Source: CAVXWV01 sp963695415
GTDB taxonomy: Bacteria; Chloroflexota; Anaerolineae; Anaerolineales; UBA4823
NCBI GenBank assembly: GCA_963695415.1
Contig: CAVOGL010000001.1
Location: 1-64,000 of the forward strand
Reading direction: 5' to 3'
Length of the DNA: 64,000 nucleotides
Shown here: positions 46,102-54,678 of the stretch, piece by piece
Layout: every line of letters begins with the position of its first letter
Position numbering within the stretch: the first letter of the stretch is position 1
Program-made: the position numbers and the translations under genes
The notes under the pieces: model-generated
The model's database searches: none
Seen by the model: only the letters and a program-made list of their open reading frames with translations
Told to the model about the DNA's origin: nothing

Positions 46102-46303
46102 ATCTATCTCACAGCGCCGCCATCCAACGAAAACGATGTAGGGACACGGCGGCGCAGAGATGCTGTTCGATCGACCCATTTCCAGCCGTGTCCTCATTCG
46201 AAAAAGGGCATGACTGTAACTGAACCGAATTAATTCTCAGCCTGCGCCGTCATGCCCCTACAGGATTTCTATTATTATATCCGCCGTCAAGCGCCATTCT
46301 GGT
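46102..46303. repeat. intergenic dispersed repeat (acacggcggcg / ccgtgtcc)
   Basis: 200 bp between convergent operons. It contains tgtagggacacggcggcg, ccatttccagccgtgtcc and ctcattcgaaaaagggca. Similar strings occur at 51690-51740 and 62640-62720. It is probably a mobile or recombining intergenic element; no coding frame. Confidence 0.5.
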
Positions 46304-47131
46304 TTAGGCTTTGATCGCTCCGGATGCCAGACCGCGTACGAAAGTGCGCATGGTCAGCAAGAAGAGTATCAACATGGGGATCGAGGCAATCACATAACTT
46401 GCCATTTCGACCCCGGGTTCTGGTGTCTTGGTGTCCCGCAGGAACGTCAGCCCAACGGCTATAGTGCGCTTGCTCTCAGATGCCAGGACGATCAAGGGCC
46501 AGACATAGTCGTTCCAGGTGCCAATGATGTTGAGGATGGCAATCACACTGAGGATCGGTCCGGAAAGCGGAATGGTGATACGCCAGTACAGATCGAAATG
46601 CCCGGCGCCGTCGATGCGCGCCGCCTCGAACATCTCCTCTGGCAGGCTCTCAAAAAAAGTACGCAGAACGTAGATAGCAAAAACCTGTCCACCTGCCCAA
46701 TACGGCAGCAGCACTCCCAGATAGTTATTGCTCAGACCGAATATCTTCAGCACCAGGATGATGGAGGGCACGAAACCGATCACGCCAGGGATCATTAAGA
46801 GCGCAAGAATGATATAAAACAGGGCTTCTTTACCAGGGAATTTGTAACGGGCAAATACATATGCGGTAACCGTCGAGAATAAGAGAACACCTATCAGCGT
46901 AGCGACAACAATAAAGACCGTATTCACCAGGTAACGACTGACCAGCTCCCAGGCTTCGATGTAGTTGCCATAATGCAGCGGCAGGGTTGGGAAAATCTGA
47001 GACCTGCCCACCTGGGGCAGTGTCTTCCAGGAGCGGATGAACATGACTGCAACAGGGATCATTGCCAAACCGAACAATGTTAAAAGCACGGTGATGATGA
47101 TGCCTTCCTGAAAATTTCGTTTTCGCTTCAT
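46304..47131 (-). CDS. carbohydrate ABC transporter permease, MalG-like
   Basis: 275 residues, six helices: KRNFQEGIIITVLLTLFGLAMIPVAVMFIRSWK start, TVFIVVATLIGVLLFSTVTAYVFARYKFPGKEALF, the EAA loop PEEMFEAARIDGAGHFDLYWRITIPLSGPIL, and the end RTFVRGLASGAIKA. Its ATG overlaps the stop of the upstream MalF-like gene (positions 47128-47131). Last gene of the minus-strand operon that begins at 51354. Confidence 0.9.
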   Translation of the reverse strand: MKRKRNFQEGIIITVLLTLFGLAMIPVAVMFIRSWKTLPQVGRSQIFPTLPLHYGNYIEAWELVSRYLVNTVFIVVATLIGVLLFSTVTAYVFARYKFPGKEALFYIILALLMIPGVIGFVPSIILVLKIFGLSNNYLGVLLPYWAGGQVFAIYVLRTFFESLPEEMFEAARIDGAGHFDLYWRITIPLSGPILSVIAILNIIGTWNDYVWPLIVLASESKRTIAVGLTFLRDTKTPEPGVEMASYVIASIPMLILFLLTMRTFVRGLASGAIKA

Positions 47132-48114
47132 CGGTCCACCTCAGGCTCTACGGTTCTGATAATTCGCAAGTTGAAAATGGTAATCAACATGATGACCCCG
47201 AACAGAAAGACGCCGATTGCCGCCCCAAAACCCATCTGGGGAGCGGAGCCCACTCCACCACTTCCGGAGGGGAAAACGGTATCGTACATGCGCATGGCGG
47301 GCACCATGGTTGCATACCCCGGACCGCCGTTGGTCATCACCAGGATATTCTGGAATCCCTGCATCACTCCGATTGTTGTTATTACCGCGATCAACCTGAT
47401 TTGACCCATCACCAGGGGAAGCTCCACATACCAGAACATCTTCCAACTTCGAGCTCCATCCACTCTGGCGGCATCAAGTAATTCTGGTTGGATCGATTCA
47501 AGCCCCGCCAGGAATATGAGCATATTGACCGGTGCAACCCACGGGAAACCGACAAACAAGACAGCGCCGAGGGCAGTACTCTGCTCGCCCAGCCAGGATC
47601 GCGGCAGACCATCCGGAGTCACTGCCAGAGAATCGATACCGATAGCTCTAAGGATAGCATTCACCCCGCCGTTGGGGGTATACATGAAAATCCAGATTAA
47701 TAGCGTCACGATTGTTGGAACGACCATTGGGACAGTAAATAAAACCCTGAACCAGTAGCGAAGGTTTGAGCTGCGCAAGTGGTAGATCAGATATGCGACA
47801 AACAATGGCATGCAAATGCCAACAATCAAGGAGAAAGGCAGGATAATTGCGATGTTCTTGTAAGATTGCACCAACGCCGGGTCGAGAAAAATACGCCGGT
47901 AATTTTCCAAACCAATCCAGAATGCGTGCATGCCGTCGAAGCGGGTGAAAGAGTAATAAAAACCCATCAAAATCGGGGCATAATTGAAAGTCAGCAACAA
48001 GCCTATGGTCGGTAAGATCAACAGGTAGAGGGCTTTGGCATCCCAAATTAATTTACCTTTTGATTTTGTTCGAATAGTTCCTTTCGGCACATTCTGCTGT
48101 GTGGATATCTGCAT
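47128..48114 (-). CDS. carbohydrate ABC transporter permease, MalF-like
   Basis: 328 residues from ATG 48114 with AAGGAG 7 bp before; the longer in-frame ATG 48201 would run through the neighbouring gene. The ATG shares its A with the upstream stop (TGATG). Family features: LYLLILPTIGLLLTFNYAPILMGFYYSFTRFDG, WFRVLFTVPMVVPTIVTLLIWIFMY, and the EAA loop PELLDAARVDGARSWKMFWYVELPLVMGQIRLI. It is probably one of the channel subunits; the MalG-like gene follows. Confidence 0.9.
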   Translation of the reverse strand: MQISTQQNVPKGTIRTKSKGKLIWDAKALYLLILPTIGLLLTFNYAPILMGFYYSFTRFDGMHAFWIGLENYRRIFLDPALVQSYKNIAIILPFSLIVGICMPLFVAYLIYHLRSSNLRYWFRVLFTVPMVVPTIVTLLIWIFMYTPNGGVNAILRAIGIDSLAVTPDGLPRSWLGEQSTALGAVLFVGFPWVAPVNMLIFLAGLESIQPELLDAARVDGARSWKMFWYVELPLVMGQIRLIAVITTIGVMQGFQNILVMTNGGPGYATMVPAMRMYDTVFPSGSGGVGSAPQMGFGAAIGVFLFGVIMLITIFNLRIIRTVEPEVDR

Positions 48115-49478
48115 CAACGATCTCCTTTCCGGGATGAACGCCTTACAACCATAACCAATCCGAAAATTCCCAAACCAAGGACCGGAGCGTAGGCGATGCA
48201 CCCGGTCTCAACGCGGTCACTTTGCTCAGGGACAAATTCCATCCCTGCCAGAGCCGTGGCTCTGGCAGCGCGGGTGCTTTCAATAGCTGCTTCATGTTCA
48301 AGGGCAGCCGCACCAGCAGCTTCATCTATGGGTACTCCAAAACGGAAGATACCGTCCTGGCTTGAGGCGAAAAGGTCTCCACTGGTGAAGTAATCAGGGG
48401 CAAAGGCTAGAGTGTCAACTGCATAATTCATCACTGCCTCAGAACCAAGGGATGTAAAAGTAGCACCCATATCGTCACTCAGGTAAATCGTTTCTGCATC
48501 TGTACCATATACAATCGCAGCCTGTTCAACAAAATCGCCGATCACCGTCATCGCATCAATGCTGACGTTGACCTCAGGCTCAGCAAGGATCTCCCAGTTC
48601 ATCCCGGCGTCGTTGGAAACGAATACACCAGCTGCGCCAAAAACAAACATTTTTTGATCCTGACCGAAATTTTCAGAGAAAGCCACCCCGCGCACACTCT
48701 TCATGTTTTCAGGAAGCCCGTTTCCACGAGTCTCAAAAGTCACTCCGCCATCCGTAGAGACCATCACCTGGCTCCCTGTGGTCGAAAGCGCCAGGAAATT
48801 ATCATCGGGGAAATTGACGGGAGCGAAGATATCCGTGACATCTTTTACCGGGCTGAGCAGTTCCCATGTGCGCCCAAAATCCTTGCTCTGGAAAACACCC
48901 TCCCCAGCAGCTGCAGCCACTATCCACCCATCCTGATCGATATATTTAGACGCCACCGCGCCGATGATGTCCTGCGACACACGGCGGGTCATCTCCCGGT
49001 ACGGGAAGCCCTCATAGGCGATCTCCGTCCAGGATGAACCATGATCAACGGACTCCCAGAACCCGCCGTAGGCTTCATCCATGGTCAAACCTGTTTTGTG
49101 TCCAAACAACCACATGCTGCCATCTTCTGTGAATTGAGGTGAAATCAACAGGGCGGTGTAGTAGTGTCGTTTCTTGGGAATCAAACCTTCGGACGAGTCA
49201 GCCCAGGTCCTTCCTCCATCCGTAGATTTGTAGACTTCCCGGACTGATTGTTTTTCGGTTGGGTCCGTGATGATAAAGACGGTCCGATCTGTTACATAAT
49301 CCGGTGAGAAACTCCAATCGGAAATGCGATTAACCCCCAATTTGAACCACTGGCGGTCCTGGGGTATCTGGGCGAAAGAATTCTCGATGGACAGGAAAAA
49401 AGTGTTTAAAAAGATCGAGAAGATGAAAATAAGGGAAAATATCAGTAAATAGATTTTAGCTAGTTTGAGGTTGCGCAC
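48114..49478 (-). CDS. membrane-anchored Asp-box (YCF48/sialidase-type) beta-propeller
   Basis: 454 residues. Signal peptide-like helix (LAKIYLLIFSLIFIFSIFLNTFFLS), then repeated Asp boxes: SSTDGGRTW-like KSTDGGRTWADSS, ESVDHGSSWTEI, QSKDFGRTWELL, VSTDGGVTFETR, VSNDAGMNWEIL, LSDDMGATFTSL. The end is ETGCIAYAPVLGLGIFGLVMVVRRSSRKGDR, a C-terminal membrane helix with an Arg/Lys tail. Function unknown; it could bind glycans or assist complex assembly. It sits inside the transporter operon between the binding protein and the permeases, with stop/start overlap to the latter, so it is part of the transport unit. Confidence 0.7.
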   Translation of the reverse strand: MRNLKLAKIYLLIFSLIFIFSIFLNTFFLSIENSFAQIPQDRQWFKLGVNRISDWSFSPDYVTDRTVFIITDPTEKQSVREVYKSTDGGRTWADSSEGLIPKKRHYYTALLISPQFTEDGSMWLFGHKTGLTMDEAYGGFWESVDHGSSWTEIAYEGFPYREMTRRVSQDIIGAVASKYIDQDGWIVAAAAGEGVFQSKDFGRTWELLSPVKDVTDIFAPVNFPDDNFLALSTTGSQVMVSTDGGVTFETRGNGLPENMKSVRGVAFSENFGQDQKMFVFGAAGVFVSNDAGMNWEILAEPEVNVSIDAMTVIGDFVEQAAIVYGTDAETIYLSDDMGATFTSLGSEAVMNYAVDTLAFAPDYFTSGDLFASSQDGIFRFGVPIDEAAGAAALEHEAAIESTRAARATALAGMEFVPEQSDRVETGCIAYAPVLGLGIFGLVMVVRRSSRKGDR

Positions 49479-49548
49479 TTTGCGTGATACCTCCTCAGAA
49501 GAAACAAGGGGAATTTGTTCGATGGGTCTCGACTACCTCTGATACCAC

Positions 49549-49580
49549 CCTGGTAGGGCGGATGAAACCACCCTACCAGG
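49549..49580 (-). terminator. intercistronic hairpin after the binding-protein gene
   Basis: CCTGGTAGGG and CCCTACCAGG form a 10-bp stem around a 12-nt loop between the binding protein (stop at 49651) and the propeller (start 49478). There is no T-run on the minus strand. It is similar in position to the hairpins at 26871 and 41598, so it probably sets the ratio of binding protein to permease. Confidence 0.6.
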
Positions 49581-49650
49581 TTTACGTTATGTTCAGTCTT
49601 CAGAGCAGCGGGAAAGGGTCATCCCGGCTGTCGTTTCTGAGACTGGTTGT

Positions 49651-51354
49651 TTAATCCAGGTCAAGCTCGCTGCAGAATTCCCATCCAGGCACGCCTACTT
49701 CCAGATTGTGCTTGCACTGGTCTTGAGCGTTCAGCAGGATATCAGCCATCATCGACTGGATGAACTCTTCCTTGCTCATCTTGCCTTCGTAATACTCGGT
49801 GAAGCGGCGGTTGAGCTCAGCCGCGCCGCCGGGCAGCCACTGTGCAGGATTCATCGTACCGCGGTTGACGAATGTGCCATCGCGCGGCGGGTTGAAGAAG
49901 CCGTAGAGCTGCAGGCGGAGCTGCTCGTCGTCACCAACGATCTCATCGAAGCTGGTGCCAGGCTCGGTGCAGGGTACGGATTGGTACTGGCACCAGGTCT
50001 GGTTGGATTTTGGTGAGGTGGCGTACATCATGAAGTCAACAGCGGCCGCTACCACGTCGGGATCCTTAGCAGCGGTCGAGGAAAGCGCCATGTGCACCAT
50101 TTCTGCCGTAGCAGGGCTGGCGCCGGTATCCGGGTTGTAGTGGTCGGACGCCGTAGCGCTGAATTCCTTATCCGGTTTCGGGAACCAGACAGTGCCCCAG
50201 TTAAAGGGCAGGTTCGGGTAGCGCGAAACGGTGCTCACACGCCAGACACCCGCCATGGCGTAGCAGACATTACCGTTCAAGAAATCGGTTGGGGTTTCAG
50301 CCACCATTTCGGGCTCAGCGGCGTATCCTGGCTGCAGGTAATCGAAGAGCCTCTCGCTCATGTCGAACCAGCCCCAGGCACGCTCATCGTCCAGCGTCCA
50401 CAAACCATCGATGACCGAACGTACCTGCTTCTGCTGGGAGATGGTGCCCTGGGCATTCTCGGTGCCGTCTTCCATGACTGCGTACATATCTTCAGCCAGG
50501 TCAGCGCTGAAGTAGTCACCCAGCCACCAGTTCAGCCAGACCGACCACTCCCAGAGGGTGTTTCCAGCCAGCGGGATGAAGATACCGGTCTTGCCCAAAT
50601 CCTTGCATGCCTGCAGGTTCTGGAACCACTCTGTCCAGGTGTCTGGAATGATACGGTCTTCAGGGACGCCTGCCTCGAGGAGCAGGTCGCGATTATAGAA
50701 CATGGAGGTGAGACCATTTGATCCAGGTCGTACACCGGGGCGCACCCAGTAGTTGTGTCCATCGGTATGCGGGGTGTAGAATACCTCAGGGAAGAGGAAA
50801 TCCTCATACCAGGTATCGTTAGGTGAGTAAGGGTTCTTATCATCGAAGTATTCTTCGAGTGGTAACACCCAGCCATTCTCGGTACCGGCTGTTTGTGCGT
50901 TGACCCAGGTGAAGACCACATCGGCGTGGGTGCCGGCGGTCCAGCGCTCTACGGCGATGTTGGGCGAGGTGCCTTGCGGCACTCTTTGAGTCTCGACCTC
51001 GACGCAGGGCTGCAGGGCTTCCCACTCGTTCTGCAGAACACCGACACCGAAGAGGGCATCCTGGTTGCGGGACTGGTGGTCACCGTGGGTGGCTACGGTC
51101 AGCTTGACTGTCTTGGCGCAGGCATCGGCAGCCTCGTCCCAGAAGAGGGGCATCATTTCTTTCTCGACGATGGTCTCGACTTCGACAGTTGTCTCGACTT
51201 CGACGATCTTCTCGACCTCGACGGTCTCAACAACTTCAACCGTTCTCTCCACCTCAACCGTCTGGATGATGGTCTCAGGAGTGGGTGTGGAACAAGCACC
51301 TGCTACCATCGCGACTACGATGAGCAATGAGAGAATTGATAACGTGCGTTTCAT
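49651..51354 (-). CDS. extracellular solute-binding protein family 1
   Basis: 567 residues from ATG 51354, AGGAGG 8 bp before; the upstream ATG 51399 lacks a site. Signal peptide and lipobox (VAMVAGACSTP, Cys20 or so). Residues about 25-68 are a repeat of VEVERTVEVVETVEVEKIVEVETT, a likely coiled linker. The binding fold then shows LTVATHGDHQSRNQDALFGVGVLQNEWEAL, VVFTWVNAQTAG, GLTSMFYNRDLLLEAGVPEDRI, DTWTEWFQNLQACKDLGKTGIFIPL and FLNGNVCYAMAGVWRVSTVSRYPNLPFNWGTVWFP. It presents a sugar to the permeases downstream. First gene of the operon. Confidence 0.9.
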   Translation of the reverse strand: MKRTLSILSLLIVVAMVAGACSTPTPETIIQTVEVERTVEVVETVEVEKIVEVETTVEVETIVEKEMMPLFWDEAADACAKTVKLTVATHGDHQSRNQDALFGVGVLQNEWEALQPCVEVETQRVPQGTSPNIAVERWTAGTHADVVFTWVNAQTAGTENGWVLPLEEYFDDKNPYSPNDTWYEDFLFPEVFYTPHTDGHNYWVRPGVRPGSNGLTSMFYNRDLLLEAGVPEDRIIPDTWTEWFQNLQACKDLGKTGIFIPLAGNTLWEWSVWLNWWLGDYFSADLAEDMYAVMEDGTENAQGTISQQKQVRSVIDGLWTLDDERAWGWFDMSERLFDYLQPGYAAEPEMVAETPTDFLNGNVCYAMAGVWRVSTVSRYPNLPFNWGTVWFPKPDKEFSATASDHYNPDTGASPATAEMVHMALSSTAAKDPDVVAAAVDFMMYATSPKSNQTWCQYQSVPCTEPGTSFDEIVGDDEQLRLQLYGFFNPPRDGTFVNRGTMNPAQWLPGGAAELNRRFTEYYEGKMSKEEFIQSMMADILLNAQDQCKHNLEVGVPGWEFCSELDLD

Positions 51355-51832
51355 TTCGCCTCCTTTTAAGGCATTTTCAGGTATTTTTGACATGACCATT
51401 TACACAATATGGGGAAAAAAATGTTTGTATCTGGGATATTTCACCTCCTATGGGAATGGTTGAGTATGAAAAAGGGGTTCTCCGGTATCTGTTGAGTAAT
51501 GAAGGGCTTTTGTAGACCTCCGGTGAGTTGAGGAAAGTTACTATTCAATTGTTACTAATAAAGTTGGCAACGATAAAAAGAATAACGAGAGTGCAGTTAA
51601 GCAACCGCTAATGTACTTTCAATTTATAGCATAAACTATATTGGATGTAAAGGTTATACGGATTGAATTATTGGGACACAATGGCGCAGGTCTGCGGTTC
51701 AAACAGTCCATTTCGAGCCGTGTCCGCATTCGAATAAGGGCAAGATCAGGTTGAGCGGGTTGGCAACCCGCTTTACGTGAATGGTTGGTTGGTTCCGACT
51801 CGGCCTGCGACGTTGCCCCCTTTCTTTGTTAG
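51355..51832. other. intergenic, repeat element and promoter region
   Basis: 480 bp. It contains a copy of the repeat with gagccgtgtccgcattcg (51700-51740) and a perfect hairpin AGCGGGTT, GGC, AACCCGCT (51754-51772). The part nearest the binding-protein gene (51400-51660) is AT-rich and includes the likely promoter of the minus-strand operon. No ORF is supported. Confidence 0.45.
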
Positions 51833-52384
51833 TTACGGACCTTTTAGCCATGTTTCCAGCGCATTCTGATGGCGGGTTTCAAGCTTAGTCAGGCGGCGTC
51901 TGGAGGTGAGAAAGGATCGAGATTCCTCGAAACTCATGTTGTGCTCCTGCATTAGATATGCCGCAAGGATGGTAGCGGATCGTCCGCGCCCTTTGGCACA
52001 GTGTACCAGAATGGTTCGGTTATCCAGAACCTGATTCTTGATCCAATGAACTGCTTCATTAATCTGAGCCGCATCCGGGACACCAATATCCGGAGTAGAT
52101 ACTTTATGGTATGTAATCCCATTCTTCCTGAAAAACACGACATGATCGCTGCGTTCTGCTCGGATATCCATCACCGCGTTGATATTATTCTCAACAATGA
52201 AAGCATAATCGGCAGGGGTATCCGGCGCGCCACCCAACCACAATGTTTCTGGGATGCCCTCAGTAGGAGTCACCTGGCTGAACCAGGCGTTGCCTCGCAC
52301 GCGCTCATGGTAAAAACGGATGAGTGGGTATAGTCGATCAAAAAAACGATGGAAGAGTGAAAGTTGATTTCCAGACATAGGCAT
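51833..52384 (-). CDS. dual-specificity protein phosphatase
   Basis: 183 residues. ATG 52384 is the longest start; ATG 52378 is equally possible. The catalytic loop HCAKGRGRSATI holds the HCx5R signature with Cys and Arg, and the WPD-like segment VSTPDIGVPDAAQINEAVHWIKNQ precedes it. A preceding helix pair (FHRFFDRLYPLIRFYHERV) could associate with the membrane. It dephosphorylates Ser/Thr/Tyr proteins or possibly phospholipids/RNA caps; the substrate is unknown. Upstream of it the sequence is AT-rich. Isolated gene. Confidence 0.85.
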   Translation of the reverse strand: MPMSGNQLSLFHRFFDRLYPLIRFYHERVRGNAWFSQVTPTEGIPETLWLGGAPDTPADYAFIVENNINAVMDIRAERSDHVVFFRKNGITYHKVSTPDIGVPDAAQINEAVHWIKNQVLDNRTILVHCAKGRGRSATILAAYLMQEHNMSFEESRSFLTSRRRLTKLETRHQNALETWLKGP

Positions 52385-52487
52385 CCAATCCTTTAATTAT
52401 AGTTGACAGTCTCACCGACAATGACTATATGTTACAATTTCTCGAATACTTTATCATTTCATTCTAATCATAACTTTTGACCCGTAT

Positions 52488-52504
52488 ACTTAACCGGTTT
52501 AAAC
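52488..52504. promoter_or_regulatory. possible operator (AACCGGTT palindrome) before URO-D gene
   Basis: TTAACCGGTTTAA contains a perfect AACCGGTT core 24 bp before ATG 52527. LacI-family repressors bind such CCGG-centred palindromes. The assignment is speculative because the outer positions are imperfect. Confidence 0.35.
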
Positions 52505-52526
52505 TGGGTTTCGCAAAACCTGCAGC

Positions 52527-53612
52527 ATGGGAAAACATCGCCTCACCGCCAGAGAAAGATTCACCCGAATATTTAATCGAGAAGAAGTCGATCGACCTTT
52601 CCGGTACCAGTTAGGCTATTGGCCAGAAACATTACTGCACTGGCAAGAACCGCTTTCGGGGCGTAATCCAGATGAATTGTTCCAACAGGACAAAATTGAA
52701 TACGTTCCTCTTATTTCCGATTTCACCACCCCCTATTGCCCGGTGTTTGACATTGTCTTCCTGAGCGAAGATGATGAAACCAGCATAATCATCGATAAAG
52801 ACGGGATCAAGAAGAAGCAGATCAAAAGGGATATTTACCTTTCGATGCCGCAATTCCTGCAATTTCCGGTGAAAGATTGGGATGATTATGTAGAGGTTCG
52901 CAAACGATTGCAACCGGACACGGAAAGCAGGATCGGTATGTCCCTGGAAGATTTGAATGCAAGGTATTCCCGGCGGGATTTTCCGCTGGGTATGTATGTG
53001 TGTGGTGGTTTTGCCCATCCCAGGGAGATGATGGGACTGGAAAATTACCTGACCTCGTTATTCGACCAGCCAGACCTGATCCATGAGATGATGCAAGACT
53101 GGCTCGTGCTCTATAAGGACCTGACTTCAGATATCATCCTAAATGCCAAACTGGATTTCATCTATATCTGGGAGGATATGTGCTATAAAGGCGGACCCCT
53201 GCTTTCTCCCAGAAAGTACGAGGAGTTCGTTTGTCCATATCTTAAAGAATTAATCGATCACATCAAAGATCTCGGAATTAACATCATTGTCCTCGATTCG
53301 GATGGGAACATGACCCAATTAATCCCCTGGTACATCGAATGCGGTGTAAATGTATTACTCCCGTTCGAGGTACAGTCCGGAATGGACATCACGGTGGTTC
53401 GTCAGCAGTATCCGGATCTGGGTATTCTCGGCGGCATCGATAAAAAAGTTTTGTCGGCAGGAAAACAAGCGATCGAGACGGAGGTAATGAGTAAAGTTCC
53501 GATACTTTACCAGACAGGAAGATATATCGCATCGATCGATCACAGCGTTCCCCCGGACGTCCCATTCGAGAATTTCAAACATTACATCGAACTGCTACGA
53601 AACCTGGAATGA
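52527..53612 (+). CDS. uroporphyrinogen decarboxylase family protein lacking zinc motif
   Basis: 361 residues. URO-D barrel: ARERFTRIFNREEVDRPFRYQLGYWPETL, FPLGMYVCGGFAHPREMMGLENYLTSLFDQPDLIHEMM, DFIYIWEDMCYKGGPLLSPRKYEEFVCPYLKELIDHIKD and LGILGGIDKKVL. At the position of HxC of MtaA-type proteins it has LDSDGN, so the zinc ligands are missing. The catalytic Asp/Arg of HemE (R-x-x-G-R) are also absent. It lies 15 bp before a second, zinc-type family member, so the two probably act together. Function unknown. ATG 52527 is used; no ribosome site is obvious. Confidence 0.8.
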   Translation: MGKHRLTARERFTRIFNREEVDRPFRYQLGYWPETLLHWQEPLSGRNPDELFQQDKIEYVPLISDFTTPYCPVFDIVFLSEDDETSIIIDKDGIKKKQIKRDIYLSMPQFLQFPVKDWDDYVEVRKRLQPDTESRIGMSLEDLNARYSRRDFPLGMYVCGGFAHPREMMGLENYLTSLFDQPDLIHEMMQDWLVLYKDLTSDIILNAKLDFIYIWEDMCYKGGPLLSPRKYEEFVCPYLKELIDHIKDLGINIIVLDSDGNMTQLIPWYIECGVNVLLPFEVQSGMDITVVRQQYPDLGILGGIDKKVLSAGKQAIETEVMSKVPILYQTGRYIASIDHSVPPDVPFENFKHYIELLRNLE

Positions 53613-53626
53613 AAAGGAGATAAACC

Positions 53627-54678
53627 ATGATGAATTCTAAAGAGCGAGTTATGCGAACCATCAACCACCAGGAAGTCGACCGCATCCCGATCGATATCAC
53701 TTACACTCACCAGGGAAACTTTGACCGCATCAATGCTTATCTCGGGCTGAAAAGTAATGAAGAATTGTTCCGCACGATCGGACTTGACCTGTGGTGGATC
53801 GAAAGACCACTCGTGTATGCGGGTGAAAAAAGGTATTTCAATGGTGAGGAGGCTGATTACCTGGGCATCACAGCCTCGATTTACGCCGGAACGACAGGCG
53901 ATTCAAACAGCCAGGGTCCTTTGAAGGGAGTTCCTCCGTGGATGAAGTGGAAGCGTATCCGTGGCCTTCGATCGACGATTTCGATGGGAGCGACCTGGAA
54001 CGGCAGCTGGATGAGCACAGCGACTTTGCTATCATCGGTGGGGTTTGGGCACCGATTTTCCACCAGGTAGCCTGGTTGTGCGGTCTGGAAGATACCTTTG
54101 TCAACCTCATCGCCCAGCCTGAGGTGACCGAGGCATTAATCCGTCACGTGACCGATTTCTGGGTGGAATACACCCGTAAGACCCTGCAGATTGCCAGGGG
54201 CAAGATCGACATCGTGGAGAACTGCAACTGCTTTGGTGGACAAACCGGTTTAATTATGAGCGATGAGTCTTTCCGCAGATACATGAAACCTGCCTTGAAG
54301 AGGCTTTATGACGTAATCAAAGAGTTCGACGTGAAAGTTTTCCAGCATTCCTGCGGAGCAATCGCGCCGATCATCCCTGATTTCATCGAGATCGGTGCAG
54401 ATATCCTCAACCCCGTCCAGGTGAGCGCTAGAGGCATGGACCCAGAAATTCTGAAAAACTCCTTTGGGGATCAACTGACCTTCTGCGGTGGAATCGACAC
54501 ACAGGAAGTTCTCCCATTCTGGAGTGCGGATGAGGTAAGAAGAGAAGTGAGGAGGATAATTGGCATCCTGGGAGAAAACGGTGGGTATATCGTGGCGGGA
54601 TCCCAGGCACTCGAGGATGATATCCCGGTGGAGAACATCCTGGCGATGTTCGATGAAGCAAAAAAGGTCAGAGTTTGA
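53627..54678 (+). CDS. uroporphyrinogen decarboxylase family, zinc-type (single frameshift)
   Basis: Start 53627 after AAAGGAG. First frame: KERVMRTINHQEVDRIPIDITYTH, GLDLWWIERPLVYAG. A frameshift occurs at about 53920-53935. Second frame: VDEVEAYPWPSIDDFD, IVENCNCFGGQTGLIMSDESFRRYMKPALKRLYDVIKEFDVKVFQHSCGAIAPIIPDFIEIG, DQLTFCGGIDTQEVLPFW and IPVENILAMFDEAKKV. It carries HSC and a later C in TFCGGID, the three zinc ligands of MtaA/CmuA-type methyltransferases. Follows the zinc-less paralogue by 14 bp; its stop overlaps the TTG start of the next gene. Confidence 0.8.
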
